A stretch of 64,000 nt of DNA, from NCBI GenBank assembly GCA_964502145.1, contig CAZCVI010000010.1, positions 62,001 through 126,000 of the forward strand. The letters are read 5' to 3'. The notes beneath the pieces were generated by a model. The model saw nothing but the letters and a program-made list of their open reading frames with translations. It was not told where the DNA came from and searched no databases. Below, piece by piece: positions 1 through 9,790 of this stretch; position 1 is the stretch's first letter; each line of letters begins with the position of its first letter. This DNA is from CAZCVI01 sp964502145 (GTDB lineage Bacteria > Acidobacteriota > Aminicenantia > UBA2199). Made by a program: the position numbers and the translations under genes.

Positions 1-1
1 G

Positions 2-1540
2 CCATTAGCCAAAAGAGGGCCGTTGCGATTCTTTATTAAGAGTCGTAACCAGAAAGAGTCATCTGATGTTCCTGTGCTTGTCGCCAAAGCGCTGGAACCC
101 ACCCAATCTACTGCTACGACCTGTTTTTTATTGAGTTCAGATCGTTTGGCTTTTTACGCGGAGCGTATCCGGGAAACCTTGGCCCGCCAAGAAAGTGTTC
201 TGATCGTGGTGCCGGATAATTTCACGGCAGCTTATATTAAGGAAGCACTGGCTGGTCAAGATGTGGCCGTGGATATCTACAATTCCGAGATGAAACTGGC
301 GGACCGGGAAAAAATATGGCAGGGTTATGTCCAAGAAGGCAGAGTAGGGGTGGTAACCGGTGGTCTTTCTGCCGCCTTGTTGCCCATTGGAAATCTCGGT
401 TTGATTATTGCTGAGCGAGCCGGTTCTGCCAATTACAAACGTCTCGCTTATTCCAAATTTAATACTCTCTTATTGGCGCAGTTGCGAGCCAAGTATGAAC
501 AGGTGCCCCTGCTGGAGGGTTTTTCCACGTATACCGTGTATGCCTATAATAACCGGGAATTGGTGCCACCGTTGGATAAACGCGAAGAGCAAGTTCTGGC
601 CAATGTTCATATGATTCCGGGTGGTTTGAAAGGTATCCCTGAATCGCTGGTGGAATTGGTGGGGCACTATTTCCAAGACAATAAAAAAATATTGCTACTG
701 GTTAACCGCAAGGGCAGCACTGATTTTCTGTATTGTGGGAAATGCAAAAAAGTGAGCCGCTGTCCCCAGTGTGATGGCCTTCTGGATGTAGCTGCAGAAT
801 TTTGTATTACTTGCACCCAGTGTGGGTTCAAGCAAGAGAGTTTTAATGTTTGTCCCGTGTGTCGCGGGAATCTGACCGTGGTGCAGGATATCAGTATGAC
901 CTCATTGGTCAAGGTGTTGTCTGGTCGGGTCGTGGAAACGGGAATCATCACCCTGTCTGCCGAGGATTTAAAGATTGAAGATTTGTCGCTCTTACGCCAG
1001 CACGTGGTGGCCAGTAAGCTGGTGATTGCCACGCCCATGTTGATCAATCCATTTTTTAAGGGCATGTTTGACGTGGTGATTTACATCCGTCCCGAATCCT
1101 ATGTGAATCTTGATGAATACGATGCTGCCGAGCGCGTGTTTTCCTTGGTCGCCGAGATGAAGGAGATGGTCGCGTCCGGTGGGGTGGTGGATATTTTTTC
1201 CACCTTTCATTTTTTTTATTCATTGAAGTTGGCCAATGATGAGGAGGCTTTTTTTGAGCGGGAGCTGAAGTATCGCGAGTGGTTTCGTCTGCCACCTTTT
1301 TGTAATGTGTATCATATTGAAATCAAGGGGAAAGTCTTGCGGGAACTGGCACAACAGATGCGCGATATCTACATAAAAGAGAAAGAGCGATTGGGCATCA
1401 AAAAAATCTACTTGAATGGCAGAGCCGCAGTACGGGGCAATTATAAAGGCACAATGGAAGCCCATGCCTTACCTCAGGCCATCCGGGAATCGGGGTTATT
1501 AAGCAATCGGGATATTTCCATCAGCTTGGAATTGAGTTAA
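2..1540 (+). CDS. priA: PriA-like primosomal protein N' (5' end outside window), ATPase motifs degenerate
   Basis: The reading frame is open to the left edge, so the N-terminal DNA-binding part is missing. What remains aligns with the PriA helicase core: a stretch ending in VVPDNF, the segment NLGLIIAERAGSANYKR, a LLVNRKG motif, eight clustered cysteines (CGKC, CPQC, CTQC, CPVC; about residues 230-280 counted from the TTG at 23) that match the PriA zinc-binding insertion, and DEYDAAERVFSLV near the end. PriA restarts stalled replication forks. The Walker A position (residues about 38-46, LSSDRLAFY) and the DEEH box (AERAG at 130-134) have lost their catalytic residues, as known for actinobacterial PriA proteins that lack helicase activity. 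Ends in TAA. Confident in the family, less in activity. Confidence 0.82.
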   Translation, partial: PLAKRGPLRFFIKSRNQKESSDVPVLVAKALEPTQSTATTCFLLSSDRLAFYAERIRETLARQESVLIVVPDNFTAAYIKEALAGQDVAVDIYNSEMKLADREKIWQGYVQEGRVGVVTGGLSAALLPIGNLGLIIAERAGSANYKRLAYSKFNTLLLAQLRAKYEQVPLLEGFSTYTVYAYNNRELVPPLDKREEQVLANVHMIPGGLKGIPESLVELVGHYFQDNKKILLLVNRKGSTDFLYCGKCKKVSRCPQCDGLLDVAAEFCITCTQCGFKQESFNVCPVCRGNLTVVQDISMTSLVKVLSGRVVETGIITLSAEDLKIEDLSLLRQHVVASKLVIATPMLINPFFKGMFDVVIYIRPESYVNLDEYDAAERVFSLVAEMKEMVASGGVVDIFSTFHFFYSLKLANDEEAFFERELKYREWFRLPPFCNVYHIEIKGKVLRELAQQMRDIYIKEKERLGIKKIYLNGRAAVRGNYKGTMEAHALPQAIRESGLLSNRDISISLELS

Positions 1541-1647
1541 TAACCCATTAAAAAAAAGACTCCCACGAATTTGCACGATTAAAAGAAACGAATCTATTTG
1601 TAGTTATTAGCTTAAAACGGTATTCTTAAAATTTATAAGGAGAAAGC

Positions 1648-4600
1648 ATGAAAGACTATCCAATAATCCAGAACATATTAAAAGTGGTTTTTATTTTATT
1701 TCTACTGACCGCCAGCACGGCATTAATGGCACAGGGAACCCCTACGGCCACTACTGATGGGGCTTCAGCCATCACGGCCTATGAAGCCACTTTAAATGGC
1801 ACGGTTAATGCCAATGGGTCCAGTACCACCGTTACCTTTGAATACGGCATTAACACTAACTACGGCAGAACCATCACTGCCGACCAAAGCCCCATTAGCG
1901 GCAGCACCAACACCGCGGTCAGCAAAATAATTGAGGAGCTAATTCCCAATACTACCTATCACTACCGCGTGGTGGCGGTGAATGGAAACGGAACTGCCTA
2001 TGGTGACGATATGACCTTTACTACCACTGCCATTGCACCTGTTGTCACTACAAATGATGCCGATGGGATATCCTCCACCAGCGCCACTCTGAACGGTTTG
2101 GTGAATGCCAACAATACCAGTACCACTGTTACCTTTCAATACGGTTTAACCACGGCTTATGGCTCCACAGTCACCGCAGATCAAAGTCCAGTTACCGGAA
2201 TGGTTGAGACGGCTATCAGCAAAACCATTTCCGGTTTAACTACCGCCACTACCTATCATTACCGTGCCGTGGGCGTGAATACGGGCGGCACGACCTATGG
2301 CGAGGACAAAACTTTCAGAACTGGTACGCCACCGACCGCCGTCACCAATGCCGCTTCCGCGATCAACATCAGTGGGGCCACTTTGAATGGTACTGTCAAT
2401 GCCAATGGCAGCAGCACTACTGTCACGTTTGAATTGGGCATAAACACCTCTTATGGCAGCACTGTTACCGCCATTCAGAGTCCAGTAACCGGTTCCAGCA
2501 ATACCGCTGTCAGTTATGTTAAAACCGGTTTGATACCCAACCGAACATATCATTATCGCGTGGTAGCCCAAAACGTGATTAGCACTATTTATGGTTCGGA
2601 CATGACCTTTACTACCCAGGCCGCTGCACCCACCGCCACCACCATTGCCGCTTCAGACATCACCACTACCACCGCCACCCTCAATGGCACCGTGAATGCC
2701 CAAAATGACAGCACTACCGTTACCTTTCAATACGGTTTAACCACTGCCTATGGCACCACTGTCACGGCGGATCAAAGTCCGGTGAACGGGGTAAACAACA
2801 CCGCAGTAAGTAGAGCTATTGGCGGGTTGACCGATGCCACGACCTATCATTACCGGGTGGTAGCACAAAACGGTACAGGCACCACTTATGGCCTGGACAA
2901 AACCTTTCACACTGGCGGCTCGGCCCCTACTGCGACTACTGTTGCCGCCACTGCTATCTCTCCTACTGGGGCTACTCTCAATGGCACGGTCAATGCCAAT
3001 AATAATGAGACTACTATCATCTTTGAGTACGGTTTGACCACCACCTACCGGGACGCGGTTACCGCTACTCAGAGTCCGCTCAGCACCGGTATTGACACCG
3101 CGGTCAGCGCCGCTCTCACTGGCTTGACCAATAATACACTATACCATTACCGGGTAGTGGCGCAGAATACTTTGGGTACTGTTTATGGTGTCGATCTTAC
3201 ATTTAGAACCTTGATCCCGGCCACTGCTGTGACCAATGCTGCTACTGCTATCGGACCAAACGGGGCCACCCTCAACGGCACAGTCAACGCCAATGGCGTC
3301 AGCACTACAGTCACTTTCCAAATCGGCTTAACTACTGGTTATGGTACGACTTTCACCGCACCCCAAAGCCCCGTCAGCGGCTCCGCGAACACGGCGGTGA
3401 ACTATACGGTGGGCAGCCTTACACCCAATTCGACCTATCATTACCGCGTGGTCGCACAGACTTTTTATGGCACTATTTATGGCGCAGACAGAACCTTTAC
3501 TACCAATGCAATTGCTCCTACCGTGACTACAGTTGCAGCTACCGGGATAACCTATACCGGGGGTACTCTCAACGGCACTGTCAATGCCAATAATGCCAGT
3601 ACGACCGTCACTTTCGAATACGGTTTGAACACGGGTTACGGCACCACGGTTACGGCTGATCAAAGCCCGGTGAACGGAGTTACTAACACCGCAGTGAGCA
3701 AAGCTATAACTGGTCTGACCGAAAGCACTACTTATCATTACCGTGTCGTGGGGCAAAACATTGGGGGCACCACCAATGGTACGGATATGACCTTCACCAC
3801 CCTGACCACCACCCTGCCCATTGTCACGACTGCCCAGATTTCCACTGTGACCACCAATTCTGCCAAGAGCGGAGGTAATGTTACCGCAGATGGTGGCGAG
3901 GTAGTGACAGCCAGGGGCGTGTGTTGGGCTACCAGCCACAATCCTGCTATTTCTGGTAGCCATACCACCAATGGCAGTGGCACCGGTTTGTTTACCAGTG
4001 CTATAACTGGTTTGACAGATAACACCGTGTATTATGTCCGGGCGTATGCCACCAATAATAGGGGTACGGCATACGGTCAAGAGGTGCCCCTCAAAACCAA
4101 CTCCGAATCGGTGAGCGTTGACATTACCAGTCCGGTCCAGGGAGCCACTGTATCCGGTACAATCACTATCGCCGCCACTGCTACTGCTGCCGACACCGTC
4201 CAGCCCCGTATGGTGGCCGCAGTGAAGTTTTATATTAATAACATCCTCATTGCAGAAGATTTATCCGCCCCTTATGAAACCCAATGGGACAGCCACACCA
4301 TAACCGATGGTCTCTGCACCCTCAAGGCCGTGGCTTACAACCAGAGCAATGAGAGCAGCCAGGATATCATTACTTTTATTGTAAGGAATGAACGGTCTTC
4401 CATTGGTGTGAACCGCACCCGTTTGGATTTTGGTTCCAATGGCCTCGTTTGTACTGGTGCGCAAACCTTGTGGATTGAAAATACTGGCACAGATGCCTTG
4501 AACTGGAATATCAGCGATAATGTCTCTTGGCTCACCTGCACGCCGGGTTCCGGTATAAATGCCGGAATAGTCAGTGTCGCGGTTGACCCCATCGGTTTGG

Positions 4601-5802
4601 CTGTGGGCACTTATACAGCCAATATCACTATCACCGCCCCGCAATCAGAGAATGGTACCCTGATTGTTCCCGTTACCTTTGTGATCTATGCTCCTGATGC
4701 GACCAACGTTCCTTTCGGAGTTTTTGCCACTCCGCTTGATGGTTCCACCGTGATGAGCAGTATTCCGGTCACCGGGTGGGTGTTGGATGATATTGAAACC
4801 ACCGGGGTCAAAATTTATCGTGAGCCCGTGGCCGGGGAGGGTAGTGAAAACGTTTACATTGGTGATGCCGTGTTTGTCGAGGGAGCGCGACCGGATGTGG
4901 AAACATCTTATCCCGACACCCCCTTAAATTACCGTGCGGGGTGGGGGTATATGTTGCTGACTAATTTCCTGCCTGACGGGGGGAACGGAAGCTTCACGTT
5001 GTATGCTATTGCCACGGATAAAGAGGGCAATCAGGTGACATTGGGCAGTAAGACCATCATCTGTGATAATGCCCATGCTGTGAAACCGTTTGGAGCCATT
5101 GATACACCGGCTCAGGGTGGTACAGCCAGTGGCGCAGCTTATGTTAATTTTGGGTGGGCATTAACGCCGTTGCCCAATACTATTCCAACCGATGGTTCTA
5201 CCATCACCTTGTGGGTGGATGGTGTGCCTTTGTCCGGGCACCCTGTTTACAACCAGTATCGGTCCGATATCGCCAACTTGTTCCCCGGTTACAATAACAG
5301 TAATGGGGCCGTAGGGTATTATTACTTAAATACTACCCCTTATGCCAATGGTGTTCACACTATAGCCTGGTCAGTTAGTGATAGTGGTGGTAACAGTGAT
5401 GGTATTGGTAGTCGTTACTTCACGATTCTTAATCTCACCAATGCCGATGCCCCAAAAAGCACCCGTCACATTCCTGGTAATACCGGTTTTATCGACAGTC
5501 TACCAGAATTGGAACAGCAAGCCATTACGATCAAAGAACTGGAACAGGTAGAAATTCCATTGGGCCAGAATAATGCTACTATCCAAGGTTATTTGAAAAT
5601 GGAAGACAGGTTCATTTCATTGCCAGTGGGTTCTACATTGGATCAGCAGAGTGGCACATTTTACTGGTCGGCTGGAGTGGGATTTACCGGGGAGTATCCA
5701 TTGGTTTTTGTGATTCAGGGTGTTAGTGGCCAATACTATAAAAAAACAGTGGTCATCACCATTGAACCCAAATTTAATATCAAGAACGAGTTCAACGAAT
5801 AA
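1648..5802 (+). CDS. Large secreted FN3/Ig-repeat protein
   Basis: 1384 residues. A ribosome-binding site AAGGAG lies just before the ATG. Residues 1-29 form a signal peptide ending ALMAQG. Seven tandem repeats of about 97 residues follow (roughly 31-715), each with a core like ATLNGTVNAN, TTVTFEYG, QSPV and TYHYRVVAQN; they look like fibronectin-type-III modules. A variant repeat with RGVCWATS and YYVRAYATN follows, then an Ig-like module (about 815-905), a BACON-like module with DNVSWLTCTPGSG (about 912-1015), two further beta-sandwich-like stretches and a C-terminal putative-Ig segment. No enzyme motif, LPXTG or other sorting signal is visible. Probably a cell-surface or secreted adhesin or scaffold. 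The monotonous Thr/Ala-rich repeats keep several other frames open, which are not genes. Confidence 0.85.
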   Translation: MKDYPIIQNILKVVFILFLLTASTALMAQGTPTATTDGASAITAYEATLNGTVNANGSSTTVTFEYGINTNYGRTITADQSPISGSTNTAVSKIIEELIPNTTYHYRVVAVNGNGTAYGDDMTFTTTAIAPVVTTNDADGISSTSATLNGLVNANNTSTTVTFQYGLTTAYGSTVTADQSPVTGMVETAISKTISGLTTATTYHYRAVGVNTGGTTYGEDKTFRTGTPPTAVTNAASAINISGATLNGTVNANGSSTTVTFELGINTSYGSTVTAIQSPVTGSSNTAVSYVKTGLIPNRTYHYRVVAQNVISTIYGSDMTFTTQAAAPTATTIAASDITTTTATLNGTVNAQNDSTTVTFQYGLTTAYGTTVTADQSPVNGVNNTAVSRAIGGLTDATTYHYRVVAQNGTGTTYGLDKTFHTGGSAPTATTVAATAISPTGATLNGTVNANNNETTIIFEYGLTTTYRDAVTATQSPLSTGIDTAVSAALTGLTNNTLYHYRVVAQNTLGTVYGVDLTFRTLIPATAVTNAATAIGPNGATLNGTVNANGVSTTVTFQIGLTTGYGTTFTAPQSPVSGSANTAVNYTVGSLTPNSTYHYRVVAQTFYGTIYGADRTFTTNAIAPTVTTVAATGITYTGGTLNGTVNANNASTTVTFEYGLNTGYGTTVTADQSPVNGVTNTAVSKAITGLTESTTYHYRVVGQNIGGTTNGTDMTFTTLTTTLPIVTTAQISTVTTNSAKSGGNVTADGGEVVTARGVCWATSHNPAISGSHTTNGSGTGLFTSAITGLTDNTVYYVRAYATNNRGTAYGQEVPLKTNSESVSVDITSPVQGATVSGTITIAATATAADTVQPRMVAAVKFYINNILIAEDLSAPYETQWDSHTITDGLCTLKAVAYNQSNESSQDIITFIVRNERSSIGVNRTRLDFGSNGLVCTGAQTLWIENTGTDALNWNISDNVSWLTCTPGSGINAGIVSVAVDPIGLAVGTYTANITITAPQSENGTLIVPVTFVIYAPDATNVPFGVFATPLDGSTVMSSIPVTGWVLDDIETTGVKIYREPVAGEGSENVYIGDAVFVEGARPDVETSYPDTPLNYRAGWGYMLLTNFLPDGGNGSFTLYAIATDKEGNQVTLGSKTIICDNAHAVKPFGAIDTPAQGGTASGAAYVNFGWALTPLPNTIPTDGSTITLWVDGVPLSGHPVYNQYRSDIANLFPGYNNSNGAVGYYYLNTTPYANGVHTIAWSVSDSGGNSDGIGSRYFTILNLTNADAPKSTRHIPGNTGFIDSLPELEQQAITIKELEQVEIPLGQNNATIQGYLKMEDRFISLPVGSTLDQQSGTFYWSAGVGFTGEYPLVFVIQGVSGQYYKKTVVITIEPKFNIKNEFNE

Positions 5803-5835
5803 AATAGAATAAAAGAGAATAAAAGAAAAAGATTG

Positions 5836-5914
5836 GCCCACGAATTTACACGGATTATCACGAATGATCAAGACCAATTCGTGATAATTCGTGAAATTTG
5901 TGGGGCTCTTTTTA
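5836..5914. terminator. Long hairpin terminator between convergent genes
   Basis: An inverted repeat: ATTATCACGAAT at 5854-5865 pairs perfectly with ATTCGTGATAAT at 5877-5888, and the outer arms GCCCACGAAT and ATTTGTGGGGC extend it. TCTTTTTAT follows on the plus strand and an A-rich stretch precedes it, so it can terminate both the secreted-protein gene and the YwbE-like gene. Its CACGAATTTACACGG wording recurs near 1560, so it may also be a dispersed repeat. Confidence 0.7.
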
Positions 5915-6106
5915 TAACAACACCACTTGCACTCGCCCCACTGTGCCGTCTTGCAGGCGTACTTTGATGCCGTGGGGGTGGTTGGGGGAATTGGTGAGGA
6001 TATCTTTGACGATTCCTTCTGTTAGTTTTCCTGAGCGTTGATCTTCTTTTTTGATTACTTGTACCCGTGTTCCTGATTTGATATTGGCGCGTTTTTGTCC
6101 ATCCAT
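5912..6106 (-). CDS. YwbE-family protein (DUF2196)
   Basis: 64 residues from the ATG at 6106, chosen because GGAGAG sits about seven bases upstream; the longer reading frame to 6160 has no such site. The sequence MDGQKRANIKSG, then VQVIKKEDQRSGKLTEGIVK, NSPNHPHGIKVRL and G.VGRVQ is the small conserved YwbE fold, a basic SH3-like protein of unknown function found in many bacteria. Length is normal for the family. It converges on the upstream secreted-protein gene over a shared hairpin terminator. Family assignment is good, function is unknown. Confidence 0.8.
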   Translation of the reverse strand: MDGQKRANIKSGTRVQVIKKEDQRSGKLTEGIVKDILTNSPNHPHGIKVRLQDGTVGRVQVVLL

Positions 6107-6350
6107 TTTATACTCTCCTCTCTTGGGGGGATTTTTACCCTCAAAAGGTAATCTTACCACAGTTGTCGGTATTTTACCAGCGACCTATCACGAAAACAGG
6201 TGCGCAGGAAAAACTTTTTATTGTCCATATCGACCATTCTATCCATATCGTCCAAATAAAATTTAAAATTATTGGCATCTCCCAATTTTTTTTCAAAATA
6301 TGCTCAAAAAGTACTAATAAAAGAGTTTCACGGTTAAAAAAAGAGGTAAG

Positions 6351-6414
6351 AAGCTCCTTTATTTGGTATAATATAGTATCGTCGAAAACACCTATCATAC
6401 CAACAAAGGAGCTT
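6351..6414 (+). promoter_or_regulatory. Hairpin over the transposase ribosome-binding site
   Basis: AAGCTCCTTT(AT)TTGGTA at 6351-6368 is complementary to TACCAACAAAGGAGCTT at 6398-6414. The right arm contains AAAGGAG, the ribosome-binding site of the transposase start at 6418, so a transcript entering from outside would hide it. TATAATAT at 6367-6374, inside the loop, could be the element's own -10 box. Insertion sequences commonly use such structures against read-through expression; here this is inferred from sequence only. Confidence 0.55.
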
Positions 6415-6417
6415 AAA

Positions 6418-7085
6418 ATGATTATATCCGAAAACACAGAAAAAGTCAAAAAAAAAGCGTTAAGGCTGATCAATAAAATAAATTCGCGGCTTAGCAAGCC
6501 TGAAAAGAAGTTCGTTCTTGAGATGACATTGGGAATGGTACTTAGTGGAAGCAGCAATATCAGCGAAATCGCACGTAGCCTTCAAGAACCGGTGCCACTA
6601 AAACATACTACCAAACGGCTTGAACGGATGCTAACTCACAATCATATCCTTGATATCTGCAATCAACTATGCCTCGAAGAGAGTGTGAATAAGATTGATA
6701 AAGATACTATCATCGCCTTAGATGGAGGAGACACAGTTCATCCTTACGGGGAGGAGTTTGAGCATATGAACCCTGTCCATGATGGTAGTGCGGGTAAAAT
6801 AGAGAAAGGGTTTTGGCTTAACCAGATCAGTGGGTACAATCCCCACTCCCATGAGACGTTCCCGATTGCCCTTGATATTTACAGTACAAGTGAGCCCGGC
6901 CACAAAAGTGCCAATAATGAATCGCTCAAACTCGTTGATAGTGTTTTGCCTCTCATAAAATTGGAGTCGATGGAAAGGTAATTGAGTTGATATTCGGATA
7001 TGATTGCATGGACCAGCTTCAACGCTACCTGTGAGAAATCTGGGTGACGGTGCCCCGTTAGTTTTGTAAGAGATTAAAAAAAAGA
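6418..7085 (+). pseudogene. Broken IS4-like transposase
   Basis: The ATG at 6418 follows AAGGAG. The intact part (188 codons, stop at 6981) contains IALDGGDTVHPYGEEFEH, which resembles the first catalytic Asp region of DDE transposases of the IS4 type, then SGYNPHSHETFPIALDIYS. Soon after, the frame is lost: sequence up to about 7085 still reads as transposase-like Lys/Arg-rich residues (RLKKRG) in another frame but with several stops. The protein is less than half the usual length, so this is an inactivated copy. I did not find convincing terminal inverted repeats or a target duplication. Confidence 0.7.
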
Positions 7086-7175
7086 GGTCTACATTCATGA
7101 CAAAAAACTTCTAATGGGTGTCCCCACTATATCATTTCGGTCATCTGGAAAAATAGGGTAGGACAAAACGCCCGT

Positions 7176-8816
7176 TTAACGACTGGGTCTGTAAATAGAA
7201 TAGAGTCGTTCCAACAAAAAAAGCACGACTGCACACATGAATAAAATAGGCCATATGGGTTTGGTCCTGCCTTTGGCGGCAATAGGTTTTAGATTTTCAA
7301 GTTTTCCAGCAGAGCGGGGTTCCCGTTCGGTGTTGCCTTCATCTCTATGCAATACTAAACGATTAACTGCAGGTGATGGCGCCTGGGGGGAGGTTAAACG
7401 ATACAAGGGTGGCATGTCTCGTTTTTGCAATAACCAGCGCACGGCATTAAAAAAAACTACGATGGAAAAACGCCCGGTAATATCATTGGTTCCGCTAGGC
7501 AAACCGGGTACAAAAGCCCTGGCAGGATTTTCGGCCTGGGCTAACCAAGTGCTGCCATCCATACCACGACACACGGGTACAAAACCTGCGGGTACATTTA
7601 GGGCAGGCAATCCCAAGGTTTCCACGACGTCGAGATTGACGTCCACTAAGAGTGGACTGGTCTCCAAGAAATCCCGGATTTCCACGGGGTTGGACCTGAT
7701 CGGACCATAACCGGGCCCGATGATCAAGGTGGGAATATTGGCAGGGGTGTCTGTTCGAGTGGTTACCCTTAATTGAGGGGTGACATCATCATAAGTCCAA
7801 CCCAACTGCAACATCATGTCCCGGTCAGGGATTTGCCAGTCTACGCGGATTTCCTGGCCACTACCGATTTCTAAAACTGCACGATCATCGGAGTTATAGT
7901 CACCACCGGGAGAAAGAACAAACGTATACAAACCAGAACGGGTGGGCGCAAAACTTCCTTGCCACGTGTGGTTACGCTGCCACAGGATGGCTTCATCCTT
8001 GATTTTTGTGCCACCAGGGGCGGTGATGGAAATACTGGTAGTGGTGGGCGGCATTCCATAATAGGTCACTTCCACCTGCACCTCGGCGACCACTCCAGTT
8101 AAGGGGTTCCGGGTGGCACGAAGAGAGGTAATACCGGTATTGTCCACGGGTAAACCAATATCACGCCAAATTATTTGGAGGTTTGGGTTTTCGGCCAGCC
8201 AAAGGGGCGCGGGGAGATCGCTGATTACCACTACATGGCTGACTTGGCAAGGTTCGGGATTTGGCGAGTGTTGCTTCAAAGAATTCAATAAACGGCGCAA
8301 GATGTCCAGATCAGTTCCTAAAGGTCGGGGAACTATATTTTTGGCAGCTTGACGTATGACTAAGGCATCGCTGTTCTTTACGAGGTCCCGCCGTTCCAGA
8401 TCAAGAGTGGAAAGCCGGAAACACAGGGGGCGGTTTTTTGCTGCTTTCTGACTGGTGGTCACGGCTTGCTCAACTTCCCGTAACGCGGCAGTCATTCGGG
8501 TTTCACCCTGCTGCCGGGTGTTCATACTGGCGGAGGTGTCCACAATAATCCATACACCGAGGGATTTACTTTCCGCAGCATTAAACCTTCTCTCCATAAA
8601 AAAGAGAGCGGCAAGAATGGTGAGAAGAATCAGCAGTTGCATAAAAAAAGGAATGGTCAGATGGATTTTACCCCACCGGAGCCGCGGCTGCTCTTTCTGC
8701 GGGGGTGGCAGGTCCTTAAAAAAACGGGCGGCAGATAAGCGGCGGTGCAAGAACCGTGGATAGGTCATATACACGACTACGAGTATGGCACAAGCAACGA
8801 TTAGGAAAATACTCAT
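7176..8816 (-). CDS. BatA/VWA-domain membrane protein
   Basis: 546 residues. The N-terminus has a membrane helix (residues 2-18), a BatA-type linker, and a second helix around 53-72. A von Willebrand A domain then begins with WIIVDTSASMNTR, where DTSAS is the MIDAS metal site. A long middle region looks like beta-sandwich, and a last helix (about 520-537) is followed by a short basic tail. Proteins of this kind work with MoxR ATPases and DUF58 proteins in envelope stress or assembly of periplasmic complexes. Its ATG overlaps the DUF58 stop by four bases (ATGA), so translation is probably coupled. It is the last gene of the operon running from 13228. Confidence 0.8.
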   Translation of the reverse strand: MSIFLIVACAILVVVYMTYPRFLHRRLSAARFFKDLPPPQKEQPRLRWGKIHLTIPFFMQLLILLTILAALFFMERRFNAAESKSLGVWIIVDTSASMNTRQQGETRMTAALREVEQAVTTSQKAAKNRPLCFRLSTLDLERRDLVKNSDALVIRQAAKNIVPRPLGTDLDILRRLLNSLKQHSPNPEPCQVSHVVVISDLPAPLWLAENPNLQIIWRDIGLPVDNTGITSLRATRNPLTGVVAEVQVEVTYYGMPPTTTSISITAPGGTKIKDEAILWQRNHTWQGSFAPTRSGLYTFVLSPGGDYNSDDRAVLEIGSGQEIRVDWQIPDRDMMLQLGWTYDDVTPQLRVTTRTDTPANIPTLIIGPGYGPIRSNPVEIRDFLETSPLLVDVNLDVVETLGLPALNVPAGFVPVCRGMDGSTWLAQAENPARAFVPGLPSGTNDITGRFSIVVFFNAVRWLLQKRDMPPLYRLTSPQAPSPAVNRLVLHRDEGNTEREPRSAGKLENLKPIAAKGRTKPIWPILFMCAVVLFLLERLYSIYRPSR

Positions 8817-9772
8817 GGATTCTCCTTCATAAACAAACGTTGCAAGACGCGATCTTTGCCGAAGTGTTCTTCAAAAAAAGAGCCGGGTTGCATAAGGGTC
8901 TGTGGGGGCCACTGCCACGAAATAAAATCATTGGCCCCACGGCATACCTGTTCTTTAAAGAATTGCTTGTGGTTTTTGATACGGCTCTCTACTTCCAGCA
9001 GGGTGGGGGCATCGATTTCAAGGGGATGGTCTAGAACGGGCAGACCGGGGCCCTCTATTTTTCGGGCACCCTGGCCTAAGAAGAATCGTTCATAAGGCCA
9101 ACTATCAGTATCGACTAAGATGACCCAACGCATGCCGTCCTGGGCTTCAGCGATGCGGCGGGAGAGTTGAAGTCCATCAGAAGAAGTGGTGGGGTCAATA
9201 TCAAAATAAAAATCACTGATAATCATCCAGATGACGGCAGGTTTGAGGTGGGGTTCGAGTACTCCAAGGTTGACTTTTTCAGTAGCGCAGTTGGTGGAGT
9301 AAAAGCGATTGAGAACGGGGCGGATGGCATTTAAACCACTGGCACCAAAAAGGGGTTCAAGACTGCCGCCGGGTCTACCGAATAAACGATGCAAGATCAC
9401 GCGGTCAGCGGAACGTAATGTAATCCAAGCAACAGCTTCAGCGAGCCATGTGGCAATGAGTGCTTTGGGCATGGGTTCTGGTAGTAACATGGAGGGGCGG
9501 GTATCAATGGAAATGATGAGGGTGAGTTGTTCTTCGGCGACATAGGTGCGTACCAACAGGTCGTTGGCACCACCATGGCGGGCGGAAGCGCTCCAATCGA
9601 CATGGCGAATATCATCGCCGGGCATATAGGGTCGATAATCATAAAACTCCAGACTCTGACCCTTACGCCGCATCTGATGACCACCGACAAGACCGGGACG
9701 CCGCTGACGGCGAGAGGAAAGACGGTAGCTTTCAAGTAATGAACGGGAGAGGGGAAGAGGGGGGGGATTCAT
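8813..9772 (-). CDS. DUF58 protein of MoxR operon
   Basis: 319 residues, no signal peptide. The hallmark block is at about residues 35-65: RRKGQSLEFYDYRPYMPGDD, then IRHVDWSASARHG, typical of DUF58, followed by a VWA-like Rossmann fold (LIISIDTRPSM). DUF58 proteins are nearly always coded beside moxR and VWA genes, as here, and are thought to be cytoplasmic partners of the MoxR ATPase. The gene lies 18 bases after the moxR stop codon, in the same reading frame, with only one UAG and six sense codons between them (see findings). The downstream VWA gene overlaps its stop. Confidence 0.85.
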   Translation of the reverse strand: MNPPPLPLSRSLLESYRLSSRRQRRPGLVGGHQMRRKGQSLEFYDYRPYMPGDDIRHVDWSASARHGGANDLLVRTYVAEEQLTLIISIDTRPSMLLPEPMPKALIATWLAEAVAWITLRSADRVILHRLFGRPGGSLEPLFGASGLNAIRPVLNRFYSTNCATEKVNLGVLEPHLKPAVIWMIISDFYFDIDPTTSSDGLQLSRRIAEAQDGMRWVILVDTDSWPYERFFLGQGARKIEGPGLPVLDHPLEIDAPTLLEVESRIKNHKQFFKEQVCRGANDFISWQWPPQTLMQPGSFFEEHFGKDRVLQRLFMKENP

Positions 9773-9790
9773 ATTATTCCCAGCACTCCA

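Noticed and set aside
3328..4080. 250-residue minus-strand protein opposite the FN3-repeat gene
   Set aside because: It mirrors the repeats of the plus-strand gene and has no start signal or known domain.
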